A DNA stretch of 43,164 bases from Syntrophales bacterium (lineage in GTDB: Bacteria; Desulfobacterota; Syntrophia; Syntrophales; UBA2210): assembly GCA_023230565.1 (NCBI GenBank), contig JALNXD010000027.1, positions 1-43,164 on the forward strand, in the 5' to 3' direction. The notes under the pieces are model-generated. The model saw nothing but the letters and a program-made list of their open reading frames with translations, searched no databases and was not told the origin of the DNA. Made by a program: the position numbers and the translations under genes. This document shows, in pieces, positions 17,018 to 25,432 of this stretch; the first letter of the stretch is position 1, and each line of letters begins with the position of its first letter.

Positions 17018-17033
17018 ATTATACATATGTATA
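17018..17033. promoter_or_regulatory. 16-bp perfect palindrome upstream of the sigma54 promoter
   Basis: TTATACATATGTATAA is a perfect palindrome centred about 55 bases upstream of the predicted start site. It could be an activator or LuxR-type operator, though it is closer than usual sigma54 enhancer sites. The rest of 17034-17300 holds no gene that I can support. Confidence 0.45.
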
Positions 17034-17300
17034 AAACAAAAAAAATCACTGTTCAAAATACTTTGCACTTATCCGGAATATGTACACTCCGTGCATGTTT
17101 TATAGGAGCTGTTTACAATTTCCATATTAGCTGTTGCTTCTGTTGTGGCATTACAAATATAATGGGATTGTTGAGAAATTTTTAAAACTTTGTGCCTTAT
17201 GCCGCCGGCCATACCGGGAAAGCACAATGCAACAGGAAGCAATTGATGTTTGAAGCAGTATCCTTACTGTGTATTTTGAATGGAGGAATATAATATTTTT

Positions 17301-17954
17301 ATGAATAAAAACTCCGTTATAGACGCGGTACTTTTTGATTTTGGAGGTGTCATTGCGGAAGAAGGGTTTATGAAAGGTTTAAGAGCAATGGCCCAAAAAA
17401 GCAAATATACATCCGATGAATTTGTCCGGCTTGGGAATGAGATAATCCACAGCTGCGGCTATGTGGCTGGTATGACGACTGAGGACCTGTATTGGGATTT
17501 AATCAGAGAAGAAACGGGTATACGGGGAAGTAATGAGGAATTGAGGAATGAAATATTATCAAGGTTCATACTGCGGCCATGGGTTATCGGCATAGTAGAT
17601 GAATTAAGGTCCCGAGAAATTGTAACCGGCATTTTAAGTGATCAGACAAACTGGCTGGATGAATTGGAGGAAAGGCATCATTTTTTCAGCCATTTCCACT
17701 TTATTTTTAACAGCTATTATTTGGGTATCAGTAAAAGGGAAAGAAAGATTTTCAAAAAAGTTGCTGACAGTATCGGTACCGCTTTGAACAGAATAATTTT
17801 TATCGATGATCAGGAAGAAAACTGCAGAAGGGCCGGATTGGAAGGTATCCATACGCTTCTGTATGTCTCAAAAGAAAAATTGATAAAAGATTTAAAGGAA
17901 TATTTTCCTGAACTTTGCGGGAACAGGTCGCTATTACGCGATGAAGAAAATTAA
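17301..17954 (+). CDS. HAD-superfamily hydrolase (subfamily IA, YihX-like)
   Basis: A 217-residue protein. Motif I is LFDFGGV (nucleophile Asp13), where the usual second aspartate is replaced by glycine as in YihX and epoxide-hydrolase N-domain relatives. Motif II lies near GILSDQTNW, Lys in the YLGISKRERKIFKK region, and motif IV is IFIDDQEENCRRAG. It is probably a cytoplasmic phosphatase or dehalogenase-like hydrolase of unknown substrate. The start is uncertain: ATG at 17301 has GGAGG 14 bases upstream, ATG at 17280 has none. Its last 21 bases overlap the 3' end of the convergent antiporter gene. Confidence 0.82.
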   Translation: MNKNSVIDAVLFDFGGVIAEEGFMKGLRAMAQKSKYTSDEFVRLGNEIIHSCGYVAGMTTEDLYWDLIREETGIRGSNEELRNEILSRFILRPWVIGIVDELRSREIVTGILSDQTNWLDELEERHHFFSHFHFIFNSYYLGISKRERKIFKKVADSIGTALNRIIFIDDQEENCRRAGLEGIHTLLYVSKEKLIKDLKEYFPELCGNRSLLRDEEN

Positions 17955-19685
17955 CGCCAGCGCTGAAAGAAAAATTATGGCAAGCATTACAGGTACTCCC
18001 GACGGAGTACGGGTCGATAACTCAATATCTTGATGGAAAAAGGTGAAAGTACTCGTCTGTCTACAATTGACCAAATGTAATAAGTACGAAACAGGTTTTT
18101 TTGAAAAGGCTGAAAGCTGGGCCGGAAGAAGCTTGATAAAGACATAATTGCATAATTTCGCCGTTTCTGACGCAATTCCTGTGGCAAGGGAAACAATTGC
18201 TTTCGCTCCTTTTCTGTAAAACCAATCGACATCAAGATTTATGGCTCTCAATTCTGCGGGATAATATCCTGAAAGAATAAGAAGTACAAAGGCCAGTGCT
18301 CCGAACATCAATAACTGAAGCTGCCCGACAACGTGGGATGCGGTATATGGAATATAATCGACGGGGAAAGGAAGAATTCTGTAAAGAGGTGCAGGATATA
18401 TACCTATAAAGACACAAAAAAACGCCGCAATGCCCATTGCGAGGAGCATGTTAAAGGGAGGTTCTTTGGCCCGTATTCCCGAATCCTCACCAAAGAACAT
18501 GAAAAAAGGAACTTTTATCCCCGCATGATGGAATACGCCCGCTGATGCGAATTGTAAAACCAGCCATATAATAACCAGATGCTCCGTGACGGATGCATTA
18601 ATGATCATTGACTTGCTTACGAATCCGCTAAAGAGAGGGAATGCGGAGATGGATGCGGCCCCGATAATACAAAAAAAGGCGGTGAGCGGCATCGTTTTGT
18701 ATAGGCCTCCCAGCTGCGTACATTTTATCCTGCCCGTTACATAAAGCACAGATCCTGCAGACATAAAAAGAAGGGCCTTGTAAAGGATATGGCAGAAGGC
18801 ATGCGAAACGGTTCCGTTAAGAGCCAGTTTTGTTCCTATTCCTATGCCGCAAACCATAAAACCAACTTGATTGATAAGGCTGTAAGCGAGTACCCGTCTA
18901 ATGTCATTTGCGATGACAGCATAGAAGATCGGGAAAGCGGTCATAAACGCCCCTAACCATATCAGCAGTTCAGTGCCCGGAAACGTTCGCGCCAGGATGT
19001 AAACTGCGCTTTTTGTTGTAAAGGAACTCATGAATACTGCACCGGTTACGGTTGCTTCGGGGTATGCATCTGTCAGCCACGGATGAAGCGGGAAAATCGC
19101 GGCATTTAGGGCAAAACCTATTAATATTAACCAGGATCCCAATCCGTTCAGCCCGATGAAATTAAATTCAACAGTACCGGTCGTGTTAACGTAAAGGAGT
19201 ATTCCTGCAAGGAGAACAAGCCCTCCTACCATATGAACAAGTATATATCTGAACCCTGCATCCAGTGATTTTTGGGTTTTTCTTGCCCATATAAGAAAAA
19301 CTGAGGAAATTGCCAGCATTTCCCAGAAAATGTAAAGTGAGATAAAGTCGCCGGCATAGGTAACTCCCAAGGCGCTTCCGGCATATATGAAAGCTGAGAC
19401 ATGTTGTATGTCGTCTCTGAGGTGTATGGCATACATAACCCCGATAAATGATATGAGAGTAAAAATGTATCCAAAAACCATACTAAGCTTGTCCACCCTG
19501 CCAAATATGATGTTATAGTTCAGGAAAGACAAAATCCAGTATGTGCCTTCGGTCATGTTCAGCAGATTGATGAATCCCAGTATCGGAAGAAACAGCATAA
19601 AGGCCGATTTGGTTTTTCCTCTCAAAAGGGGGATTATTACTGCACCGATAATGAAGATAAAAGCAGGAGGACAACTATTTATCAT
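17934..19685 (-). CDS. Stand-alone proton/cation antiporter-like subunit (NuoL/M/N, MrpD family)
   Basis: A 583-residue, highly hydrophobic protein of the Complex I/Mrp antiporter family. Conserved charged residues of the half-channels are present: Glu122 in YIFWEMLAISS, Lys225 in SSFTTKSAVYILAR after FPLHPWLTDAYPEA, and Lys303 in SHAFCHILYKALLFMSAGS. It has about 14 membrane segments plus a C-terminal extension. No other Complex I or Mrp subunit is encoded nearby. The start overlaps the end of the preceding 81-residue gene by 11 bases, indicating translational coupling. It probably moves H+ or Na+; its redox or exchange partner is not in view. Confidence 0.88.
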   Translation of the reverse strand: MINSCPPAFIFIIGAVIIPLLRGKTKSAFMLFLPILGFINLLNMTEGTYWILSFLNYNIIFGRVDKLSMVFGYIFTLISFIGVMYAIHLRDDIQHVSAFIYAGSALGVTYAGDFISLYIFWEMLAISSVFLIWARKTQKSLDAGFRYILVHMVGGLVLLAGILLYVNTTGTVEFNFIGLNGLGSWLILIGFALNAAIFPLHPWLTDAYPEATVTGAVFMSSFTTKSAVYILARTFPGTELLIWLGAFMTAFPIFYAVIANDIRRVLAYSLINQVGFMVCGIGIGTKLALNGTVSHAFCHILYKALLFMSAGSVLYVTGRIKCTQLGGLYKTMPLTAFFCIIGAASISAFPLFSGFVSKSMIINASVTEHLVIIWLVLQFASAGVFHHAGIKVPFFMFFGEDSGIRAKEPPFNMLLAMGIAAFFCVFIGIYPAPLYRILPFPVDYIPYTASHVVGQLQLLMFGALAFVLLILSGYYPAELRAINLDVDWFYRKGAKAIVSLATGIASETAKLCNYVFIKLLPAQLSAFSKKPVSYLLHLVNCRQTSTFTFFHQDIELSTRTPSGVPVMLAIIFLSALALIFFIA

Positions 19686-19920
19686 AATAATTCTCGTCTC
19701 TTTTTACAATTCGGCGAAGCAGTTTTGCTATGAATATGAGAGATACGCATGAAGCGAAACCGTACACTGCAAAAAACTCAGGAACGCTTTCCCATTTGAA
19801 ATGAGAATGTTTTGGAATGAATAAATCCACAAGTAAGAGCACTGCAAGAGATGCATAGAAAATATATAAAAAGAAGTGAACGTTTTTAGGGTTATCAAAT
19901 ATCTTCAGTTCTTTTTTCAT
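19675..19920 (-). CDS. Two-helix membrane micro-protein of the antiporter module
   Basis: An 81-residue protein with two predicted membrane helices (about residues 14-33 and 47-66) and a charged tail ending RDENYYDK. It is preceded by AAGGAA and overlaps the antiporter gene by 11 bases. No family recognised with certainty; size and position recall small accessory subunits of Mrp- or NuoK-like membrane modules. Probably co-assembled with the antiporter subunit. Confidence 0.7.
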   Translation of the reverse strand: MKKELKIFDNPKNVHFFLYIFYASLAVLLLVDLFIPKHSHFKWESVPEFFAVYGFASCVSLIFIAKLLRRIVKRDENYYDK

Positions 19921-19935
19921 ATGAATCGTTCCTTC

Positions 19936-20055
19936 TTAAAAGATGCTGTATGCGATGAGGGCGCCGAGATATATGAAACTGAGCACGACGGCTATATGAA
20001 AAACCTTCTTATACCCGGGAACAGGCTTGTGAGAAAGTTCCATTCGTTCAGTCAT
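19936..20055 (-). CDS. 39-residue single-helix membrane protein, first gene of the antiporter module
   Basis: Starts at the ATG at 20055 with GGGAGA about seven bases upstream. An upstream in-frame start would add 31 residues without a ribosome site. It has a charged N-terminus (MTERMELSHKPVPGYKK) followed by one hydrophobic helix to the end. It lies 15 bases before the 81-residue gene on the same strand. Function unknown; its conserved-looking operon position argues that it is real. Confidence 0.6.
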   Translation of the reverse strand: MTERMELSHKPVPGYKKVFHIAVVLSFIYLGALIAYSIF

Positions 20056-20427
20056 CAATCTATCTCCCGTAGTTACAAGGACTGTTAAAAACAAAAAATA
20101 CTGACAGGGGAACTGAAGATCTTTGTCTGTCGGAAGACTTAAACGCACGGAAAAAAATCGGCGCGATTGTCACTGCTGCAGATAATTTTAAAAAATGTTG
20201 CAGTTGATTACCACCGGGTTTCCTTAATAAATCTTCCTGATCCACTCTTTTTATATCGAACAAGATCCGGCAAAGAATCGAGACCGGAGTAATGAATCAC
20301 TTACGGGAAAGCCAATAAACAGAGAAAACGTAATTCAAATATAACTAAATGTCAAAGAAAAAACGAGTAACCGCTATTTGTAAAACGCTCCTCATTCTGG
20401 ACGAGTCGAACAATGTAATGGAAAATA
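20056..20427. other. AT-rich upstream region of the antiporter module
   Basis: No supported gene. It should contain the leftward promoter of the three-gene membrane module. A 67-codon minus-strand ORF at 20060-20263 begins with TTG and has no good ribosome site, so I do not call it. Confidence 0.3.
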
Positions 20428-20690
20428 CGCGAAGCTGACCCAAGGCTCATTCAGCAGTTCTGTCCATTAAGAGGAGCATAAGAAGAAAAGATTTTGCCCG
20501 GCTCTCTCTGAGCGCACAGCGCCAGTGTACCGGGACAGCTTCGCGAGACGCTTCACGGTCGGAAAACAGGTCTGAGCGGGCAATCTCATGCGCGTCGGAA
20601 AATAAATACGCTCTCGCAGCGCGTACTTGGAAGTTCCAGAGGATAAGGTGCAGACGCAGTGACGAAAGATAAAACAGGGCGCGGTACATA
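20428..20690. ncRNA. GC-rich, hairpin-rich element of unknown kind (candidate structured RNA or dispersed repeat)
   Basis: This block is visibly richer in G and C than its flanks and carries many self-complementary segments. The strongest is CGCGAAGCTGACCC (20428-20441) against GGGACAGCTTCGCG (20532-20545), 13 of 14 pairs. Others are GCTC/GAGC near 20500, GCGC/GCGC near 20514, tacgc/gcgta near 20606 and the near-palindrome tggaagttcca near 20628. The 80-codon minus-strand ORF inside has no protein-like features. It matches no RNA family I can recognise (not tmRNA, RNase P or SRP). Confidence 0.4.
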
Positions 20691-20737
20691 GACTTCGGCA
20701 GTTACCGCTTGTTTGATTTTAAAACAGTATCTTTGTG

Positions 20738-21859
20738 CTAGATGATTGACAAGCTATCGGCCAGTGCAAGCCCTCTACGCGTTGGTTGAAGGTTCTTGTC
20801 AGTAATTCTGATAATCCCCTCTTCTATAAGTTTCGTTAAAAGGGCACTATGCTGAGCAAAAAAATCACAATGAAACTTCTGAGAGTATTCCTCAAGATCA
20901 ATACCCTCCTTCGTTCGGATGCCAAGAAAGAAAGCTTCCAGACAAAGCTGTTCCGATGTCAACAACTCGGATCCCTCTATCGGAGGCATTTTATCATCTT
21001 TGATCGATGTTATATACGTATCGACAGAAGAATAATTCCACCATCTTTTTCTCCCATAAAATGAATGTGCAGACGGGCCTAAACCAAGATAAGGAGAATG
21101 AAACCAGTATTTACGGTTGTGCTTCGACATCCACTTGCTTTCCCGGGCAAAATTTGAAACCTCGTAATGAAGATAACCGGCTTCTTCCAGTTTTTCAGAG
21201 CTTTTTATAAAAAAATCATATAACAAATCTTCATTTGGCATATCGATCGATCCATTTATATATTCGATCCCTAATGGTGTTGAAGGTTCTATTGTTAATT
21301 GATAGCACGATAAATGTTCCGGGGTGTACGAGAGGGCAAAATCAAGTGTCTTGAACCAGGATTCGAGTGTTTGTCCGCAGATTCCATAAATGAGATCAAG
21401 CCCTACATTTGTGAATCCTGCGGTTCGGGCATTTTCAATTGCATCTGCCCCTTCGCGTGAAGAATGCCTGCGTCCAAGAAATGAAAGTTCATTGTTATCA
21501 AAAGATTGTATTCCTATATTTATTCTATTGACACCTGATCCATGGAGTGCTCTTGCAGATTCCAGGGTGAGATCGGACGGGTTTACCTCGATCGTGATCT
21601 CTAAATCATCTGTAAATCGAAAGGAGGAGAAAAGGGCCTGGAGTATGATATTTATCTTTCTGCCATCGAGAAGTGACGGCGTACCTCCTCCAAGATAAAT
21701 AGTATCAAAACGGTCGAAGCTGTCGCGATACATATTCATTTCATCTATAAGAGACGAAATGAATGCAGGCATTTTCTGCTCAGAGGGAATGGAGTAAAAA
21801 TCGCAATAACGGCATTTGGACAGGCAGAATGGTATATGTATGTAAATTCCGGGATTCAT
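20738..21859 (-). CDS. hemW: HemW-type radical SAM protein (heme chaperone, coproporphyrinogen oxidase-like)
   Basis: A 373-residue protein. The radical SAM cluster motif CLSKCRYC gives Cys12, Cys16 and Cys19, and GGGTPSLL and EVNPSDLT follow as in the HemN/HemW family. It has the HNRKYW motif (HNxxYW) proposed for heme binding in HemW, followed by LGLGPSAHSF. The fourth cysteine of true HemN and its N-terminal extension are absent, so HemW, a cytoplasmic heme-trafficking protein, fits better than the oxidase. It lies 34 bases after lepA on the same strand, the common lepA-hemW arrangement. Confidence 0.92.
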   Translation of the reverse strand: MNPGIYIHIPFCLSKCRYCDFYSIPSEQKMPAFISSLIDEMNMYRDSFDRFDTIYLGGGTPSLLDGRKINIILQALFSSFRFTDDLEITIEVNPSDLTLESARALHGSGVNRINIGIQSFDNNELSFLGRRHSSREGADAIENARTAGFTNVGLDLIYGICGQTLESWFKTLDFALSYTPEHLSCYQLTIEPSTPLGIEYINGSIDMPNEDLLYDFFIKSSEKLEEAGYLHYEVSNFARESKWMSKHNRKYWFHSPYLGLGPSAHSFYGRKRWWNYSSVDTYITSIKDDKMPPIEGSELLTSEQLCLEAFFLGIRTKEGIDLEEYSQKFHCDFFAQHSALLTKLIEEGIIRITDKNLQPTRRGLALADSLSII

Positions 21860-21893
21860 TTACTTTACATATAATTCGACACGTTTGAAGGTA

Positions 21894-23690
21894 TCAAGTA
21901 TTTTCCGATTTTAAAACCGCTACAAAGGCACTCTGCGGGATAGATACGGATCCAACCATTTTCATGCGTTTTTTCCCTTTCTTCTGCTTTTCGAGGAGTT
22001 TTCGTTTACGGGTAATATCTCCGCCATAGCATTTTGCCGTAACATCTTTTCGAAATGGAGATATGGTAGTGCGGGCAATTATTTCACCTCCAATAGCACC
22101 CTGTATGGCAATTTTGAACATCTGGCGCGGTATTTCTTCTTTCAGACGCTCGCAGGCCTGCAGGGCCCGGGGTCGGGCAATGCCGCGATATACGATCTGA
22201 GACAGAGCATCGACCTTTTCTCCATTCACCAATATATCCAGCAGGACTAAATCGCTTTCACGATATCCGATCATTGTGTAGTCGAAGGAACCGTAACCCT
22301 GAGTAATTGATTTAAGATTATCGTAAAAATCGAAGATGACGGAAGCAAGAGGCATTTCGAAATTCAGCTCTACCCGTCCTGGAGCGGGATAATTGATGTT
22401 TGAATTTTCCCCCCTTCGTTCAATGCACAACTTCATCACCGCACCCAGATACCGTTCCGGGAACATCATGGTTGCGCGAATATACGGCTCTTCTGATTTT
22501 GAAATCTGCGCCGGTTCCGGAAAATGAGCAGGGTTGTCGATGAAAGCGGATTCACCGTTTTTCATTGTAAACCGGTATCTTACGCTAGGGACTGAAAGAA
22601 TGATCGACAGATCGTATTCCCGTTCGAGTCTCTCTTGTACGATGTCCAGGTGAAGGAGACCAAGAAATCCACATCGGAATCCCTGGCCCAAGGCGACCGA
22701 AGAGTCTTTCTGATAGATAAAAGATGCGTCATTGAGAGTGTATTTTTCGAGAGCCGCTGCAAGTTCTTCGTAATCATCTGAGGCAATAGGATAGATTGAA
22801 GCGAACACCACAGGTTTTGCCTCTTTGAATCCGGGGAGAGGTTTTTCACAGGGGTGGTCATCACACGTAATGGTATCACCGACACGCACGTCAGAGACGG
22901 TTTTAATTCCTGCAATAATATAACCCACTTCCCCTGCCTCAAGATGATTCTTTTTATTTCTGGAAAGTGAAAAGCGTCCCACCTCTTCAACTCGATAGGT
23001 CGCTTTATTTGACATCAGCCGAATCGTCTGGCTGGCTCTGATCATACCATCAAATATACGGCATGATACAATCGTTCCCCTGAATGGATCGTAGTATGCA
23101 TCAAAAATTAAAGCCGAAAGAGGATTGTTGCTATCTCCCCGGGGCGGCGGAATTCTTTCCACTATTGCCTCTAAAATTTCTTCAATCCCTTTCCCTTCTT
23201 TCGCTGAACACGTCAAACTTGTGAATGGATCCAGTCCCAGCTCATTTTCAATCTGTTCCATTACCATATCGATATCTGCGGACGGAAGATCTATTTTATT
23301 TATTACAGGTATGACTTCCAGGTCGTGTTCCATTGCCATATAAAGATTAGCCAGTGTTTGAGCCTGAATCCCCTGAGCTGCATCAATAAGAAGCAAGACT
23401 CCTTCGCAGGAGGCTAAAGAGCGCGACACTTCGTAAGAAAAATCGACATGACCTGGTGTATCAATTAGATTCAGAAGGTAAGACTGACCGTCCCGTGCTC
23501 GATACGGGAGCGTAATAGCCTGGCTTTTAATAGTAATTCCCCTCTCCCGTTCTATATCCATAGTATCAAGGATCTGATCCTTGAAGGTACGCGTGTCAGC
23601 GAGACCGGCGAGCTGGATCATGCGGTCAGCCAATGTCGATTTGCCATGGTCTATATGGGCTATGATGCTGAAATTTCTTATTCTTTCCAT
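21894..23690 (-). CDS. lepA: Translation elongation factor 4 (LepA)
   Basis: A 598-residue GTPase. Begins MERIRNFSIIAHIDHGKST with the G1 loop at 11-19, then RGITIKSQA (switch I), DTPGHVDF (G3), NKIDLP (G4) and a C-terminal LepA-specific domain rich in basic residues. It back-translocates or remodels stalled ribosomes. I start it at the ATG at 23690. A GTG at 23726 in frame would lie inside the terminator stem of the preceding gene. No good ribosome site is visible before the ATG. Confidence 0.95.
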   Translation of the reverse strand: MERIRNFSIIAHIDHGKSTLADRMIQLAGLADTRTFKDQILDTMDIERERGITIKSQAITLPYRARDGQSYLLNLIDTPGHVDFSYEVSRSLASCEGVLLLIDAAQGIQAQTLANLYMAMEHDLEVIPVINKIDLPSADIDMVMEQIENELGLDPFTSLTCSAKEGKGIEEILEAIVERIPPPRGDSNNPLSALIFDAYYDPFRGTIVSCRIFDGMIRASQTIRLMSNKATYRVEEVGRFSLSRNKKNHLEAGEVGYIIAGIKTVSDVRVGDTITCDDHPCEKPLPGFKEAKPVVFASIYPIASDDYEELAAALEKYTLNDASFIYQKDSSVALGQGFRCGFLGLLHLDIVQERLEREYDLSIILSVPSVRYRFTMKNGESAFIDNPAHFPEPAQISKSEEPYIRATMMFPERYLGAVMKLCIERRGENSNINYPAPGRVELNFEMPLASVIFDFYDNLKSITQGYGSFDYTMIGYRESDLVLLDILVNGEKVDALSQIVYRGIARPRALQACERLKEEIPRQMFKIAIQGAIGGEIIARTTISPFRKDVTAKCYGGDITRKRKLLEKQKKGKKRMKMVGSVSIPQSAFVAVLKSENT

Positions 23691-23708
23691 AAAACACAGT
23701 ACGCTGTC

Positions 23709-23738
23709 AAAAAAGCCTTCCGGCACAAGGGAAGGCTT
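23709..23738 (-). terminator. Rho-independent terminator after adk
   Basis: On the minus strand the stem AAGCCTTCC (23730-23738) / GGAAGGCTT (23713-23721) closes an eight-base loop and runs into TTTTTTG (to 23709). It sits 27 bases after the adk stop and only 18 bases before the lepA start codon, so it may also limit read-through into lepA-hemW. Confidence 0.8.
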
Positions 23739-23767
23739 CAGTAAGAAATTAAAACAAAGCGGTTATA

Positions 23768-24439
23768 TTAACCAAGTTTATTCATAAGATCATCTGATAC
23801 TTCCTTTACGCCCGGTTTTCCGTCAACACCGATGACTTTGACACGATCCTTGAAGTAATGAATTGCAGCCATTGTGCCTGATTCGGTATCATAATAAATA
23901 TTATGGCGTTTGTCTATCGCAGTTTCATCCTGATCATCAGCGCGGGCTGACAATTCTCCTCCGCACACCCTGCACATCAACTTTCCGTTTTCTTCAGCCG
24001 GCTTGATTGCATCAATATAGATGTTGTTCGGGTGGTTATTGTCATTTGCACAAAGCCTTCTTCCCATTATCCTGTTTTTCGCTGTCATTCTGTCCAGTTC
24101 GATTTCAATTACATAATCCAGGGCCATGTGTTCCTTCTGTAATGCCTCATACATTGCTTCCGCCTGAGAGAGGTTTCTCGGAAAACCGTCGAGCAGCCAG
24201 CCGTCCTTGCAGTCTTCTTCCTTGAGACGGCTCAGGATCATGGGGATGGTGATTTCATCAGGGACCAGCTCGCCTTTGTCTATGAACTCCTTTGCCTTTA
24301 TTCCCAGCTGGGTGCCGCCTTTAATGTTTTCTCTGAATATGACTCCTGTTTCTATATGGGGCACTCCATATTTTTTTTGCACGATTGCTCCCTGAGTTCC
24401 TTTTCCGCTGCCATTTGGTCCGAAAATCAGAATATTCAT
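23768..24439 (-). CDS. adk: Adenylate kinase
   Basis: A 223-residue enzyme converting ATP and AMP to two ADP. P-loop GPNGSGKGTQ (7-16), AMP site region GVIFRENI, WLLDGFPRNLSQAE, and a long LID domain with CRVCGGELSARADDQDET. The LID has a Cx2C pair plus a single upstream cysteine rather than two Cx2C pairs. This form with MNILIFGPNGSGKG is the one I associate with Desulfovibrio-like bacteria. It has its own promoter (24488-24516), GAAAGGAG before the ATG and a terminator after it. Confidence 0.94.
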   Translation of the reverse strand: MNILIFGPNGSGKGTQGAIVQKKYGVPHIETGVIFRENIKGGTQLGIKAKEFIDKGELVPDEITIPMILSRLKEEDCKDGWLLDGFPRNLSQAEAMYEALQKEHMALDYVIEIELDRMTAKNRIMGRRLCANDNNHPNNIYIDAIKPAEENGKLMCRVCGGELSARADDQDETAIDKRHNIYYDTESGTMAAIHYFKDRVKVIGVDGKPGVKEVSDDLMNKLG

Positions 24440-24487
24440 TATTTAAGGCTCCTTTCAAAAAGGGGTTTTTTCCAAGAAGAGTACACT

Positions 24488-24516
24488 CTTATAAGGGATT
24501 ATTAGGAATATGGCAA
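24488..24516 (-). promoter_or_regulatory. Sigma70-type promoter of adk
   Basis: Minus strand TTGCCA (24511-24516), 17-base spacer, TATAAG (24488-24493). It lies about 50 bases before the adk ATG. Confidence 0.55.
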
Positions 24517-24566
24517 GTATTAAAATTTGAAGAAATAAGAATACATACATCCAATTATATTACGAT

Positions 24567-24597
24567 GAGCCTTCAGCCTGAAAAAAGCCGAAGGCTC
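24567..24597 (-). terminator. Hairpin after panB
   Basis: GAGCCTTC (24567-24574) pairs with GAAGGCTC (24590-24597), with extra pairing toward the loop. There is no clear T-tract on the exit side, so it is a weak or factor-dependent terminator at the end of the DUF2520-panB unit. Confidence 0.45.
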
Positions 24598-24613
24598 TTA
24601 CCCGTGTCGGTTT

Positions 24614-25432
24614 TTATTTATATGAGTGTTCCGGACCAGGGAAAACACCCGATTTAACTTCATCAATGTATGCTTTAAAAGCCTTTTTCATCTCGCTGTT
24701 CAAGTTGGCATATTTTTTTACAAATTTCGGTGTGAATTTTTCGTACATACCGAGCATGTCATGCATTACAAGAACCTGTCCGTCACAGTGAGGTCCGGCG
24801 CCGATGCCTATAGTAGGTATGGTGAGCGACTCGCTGATTTCCTTTGCCAGGTCTGCCGGGATGCCCTCAAGAACCACTGAGAAGGCTCCTGATTCCTCAA
24901 GCTTTTTTGCATCGCTTTTCAATTGTTTTGCTGCCTTATTTTCCTTCCCCTGAATCTTGAATCCTCCAAATTGATGAATAGATTGAGGAGTCAATCCCAA
25001 ATGACCCATAACGGGTATGCCCGCAACTGTCATTCTTCGCACTTTTTCGGATATTTCACTTCCTCCTTCCAATTTTACTCCCTGAGCTCCTGCTTCCTTG
25101 AGAAAGCGCCCGGCATTCAAGATGGCATCATCGGTTGAAGCTTGATAGGACATAAACGGCATATCTGCAATAACCATTGTGTGCTTTGTGGCGCGTGTAA
25201 CGGCTTTCGTATGATGAATCATATCCTCCATTGTGACGGGAAGCGTACTTTCGTATCCCAGCACCACCATACCTAAACTGTCTCCAATCAAAATCATTTC
25301 CACACCTATTTCATCCATCACGGCTGCTGTGCCGAAGTCATAGGCGGTGAGCATTGTTATTTTTTCACCTTTCTTTTTCATTTCTTTTACGACTGCCGTA
25401 GTAATGGTGCGCATTTCACTTTGTGTACTCAT
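24614..25432 (-). CDS. panB: 3-methyl-2-oxobutanoate hydroxymethyltransferase (ketopantoate synthesis)
   Basis: A 272-residue enzyme that adds a hydroxymethyl group from 5,10-methylene-THF to ketoisovalerate, the first committed step of pantothenate synthesis. Family motifs: MLTAYDFGTAAVMDE, ILIGDSLGMVVLGYEST, DMPFMSYQ, GHLGLTPQSIHQFGG, GIGAGPHCDGQVLVMHDMLG. The start codon overlaps the stop of the upstream DUF2520 gene by four bases (ATGA), and AAAGGAG precedes it, indicating coupled translation. Confidence 0.95.
   Translation of the reverse strand: MSTQSEMRTITTAVVKEMKKKGEKITMLTAYDFGTAAVMDEIGVEMILIGDSLGMVVLGYESTLPVTMEDMIHHTKAVTRATKHTMVIADMPFMSYQASTDDAILNAGRFLKEAGAQGVKLEGGSEISEKVRRMTVAGIPVMGHLGLTPQSIHQFGGFKIQGKENKAAKQLKSDAKKLEESGAFSVVLEGIPADLAKEISESLTIPTIGIGAGPHCDGQVLVMHDMLGMYEKFTPKFVKKYANLNSEMKKAFKAYIDEVKSGVFPGPEHSYK

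Noticed and set aside
20447..20689. An 80-codon minus-strand ORF in the GC-rich element
   Set aside because: Arg/Leu-rich composition, no ribosome site, and it follows the hairpin pattern of the element; better explained as translation of structured or repeated DNA.
23724..23726. GTG at this position as the lepA start
   Set aside because: It would place the first codons inside the terminator stem and add 12 residues not typical of LepA, which normally begins close to the RNFSIIAHIDHGKST motif.
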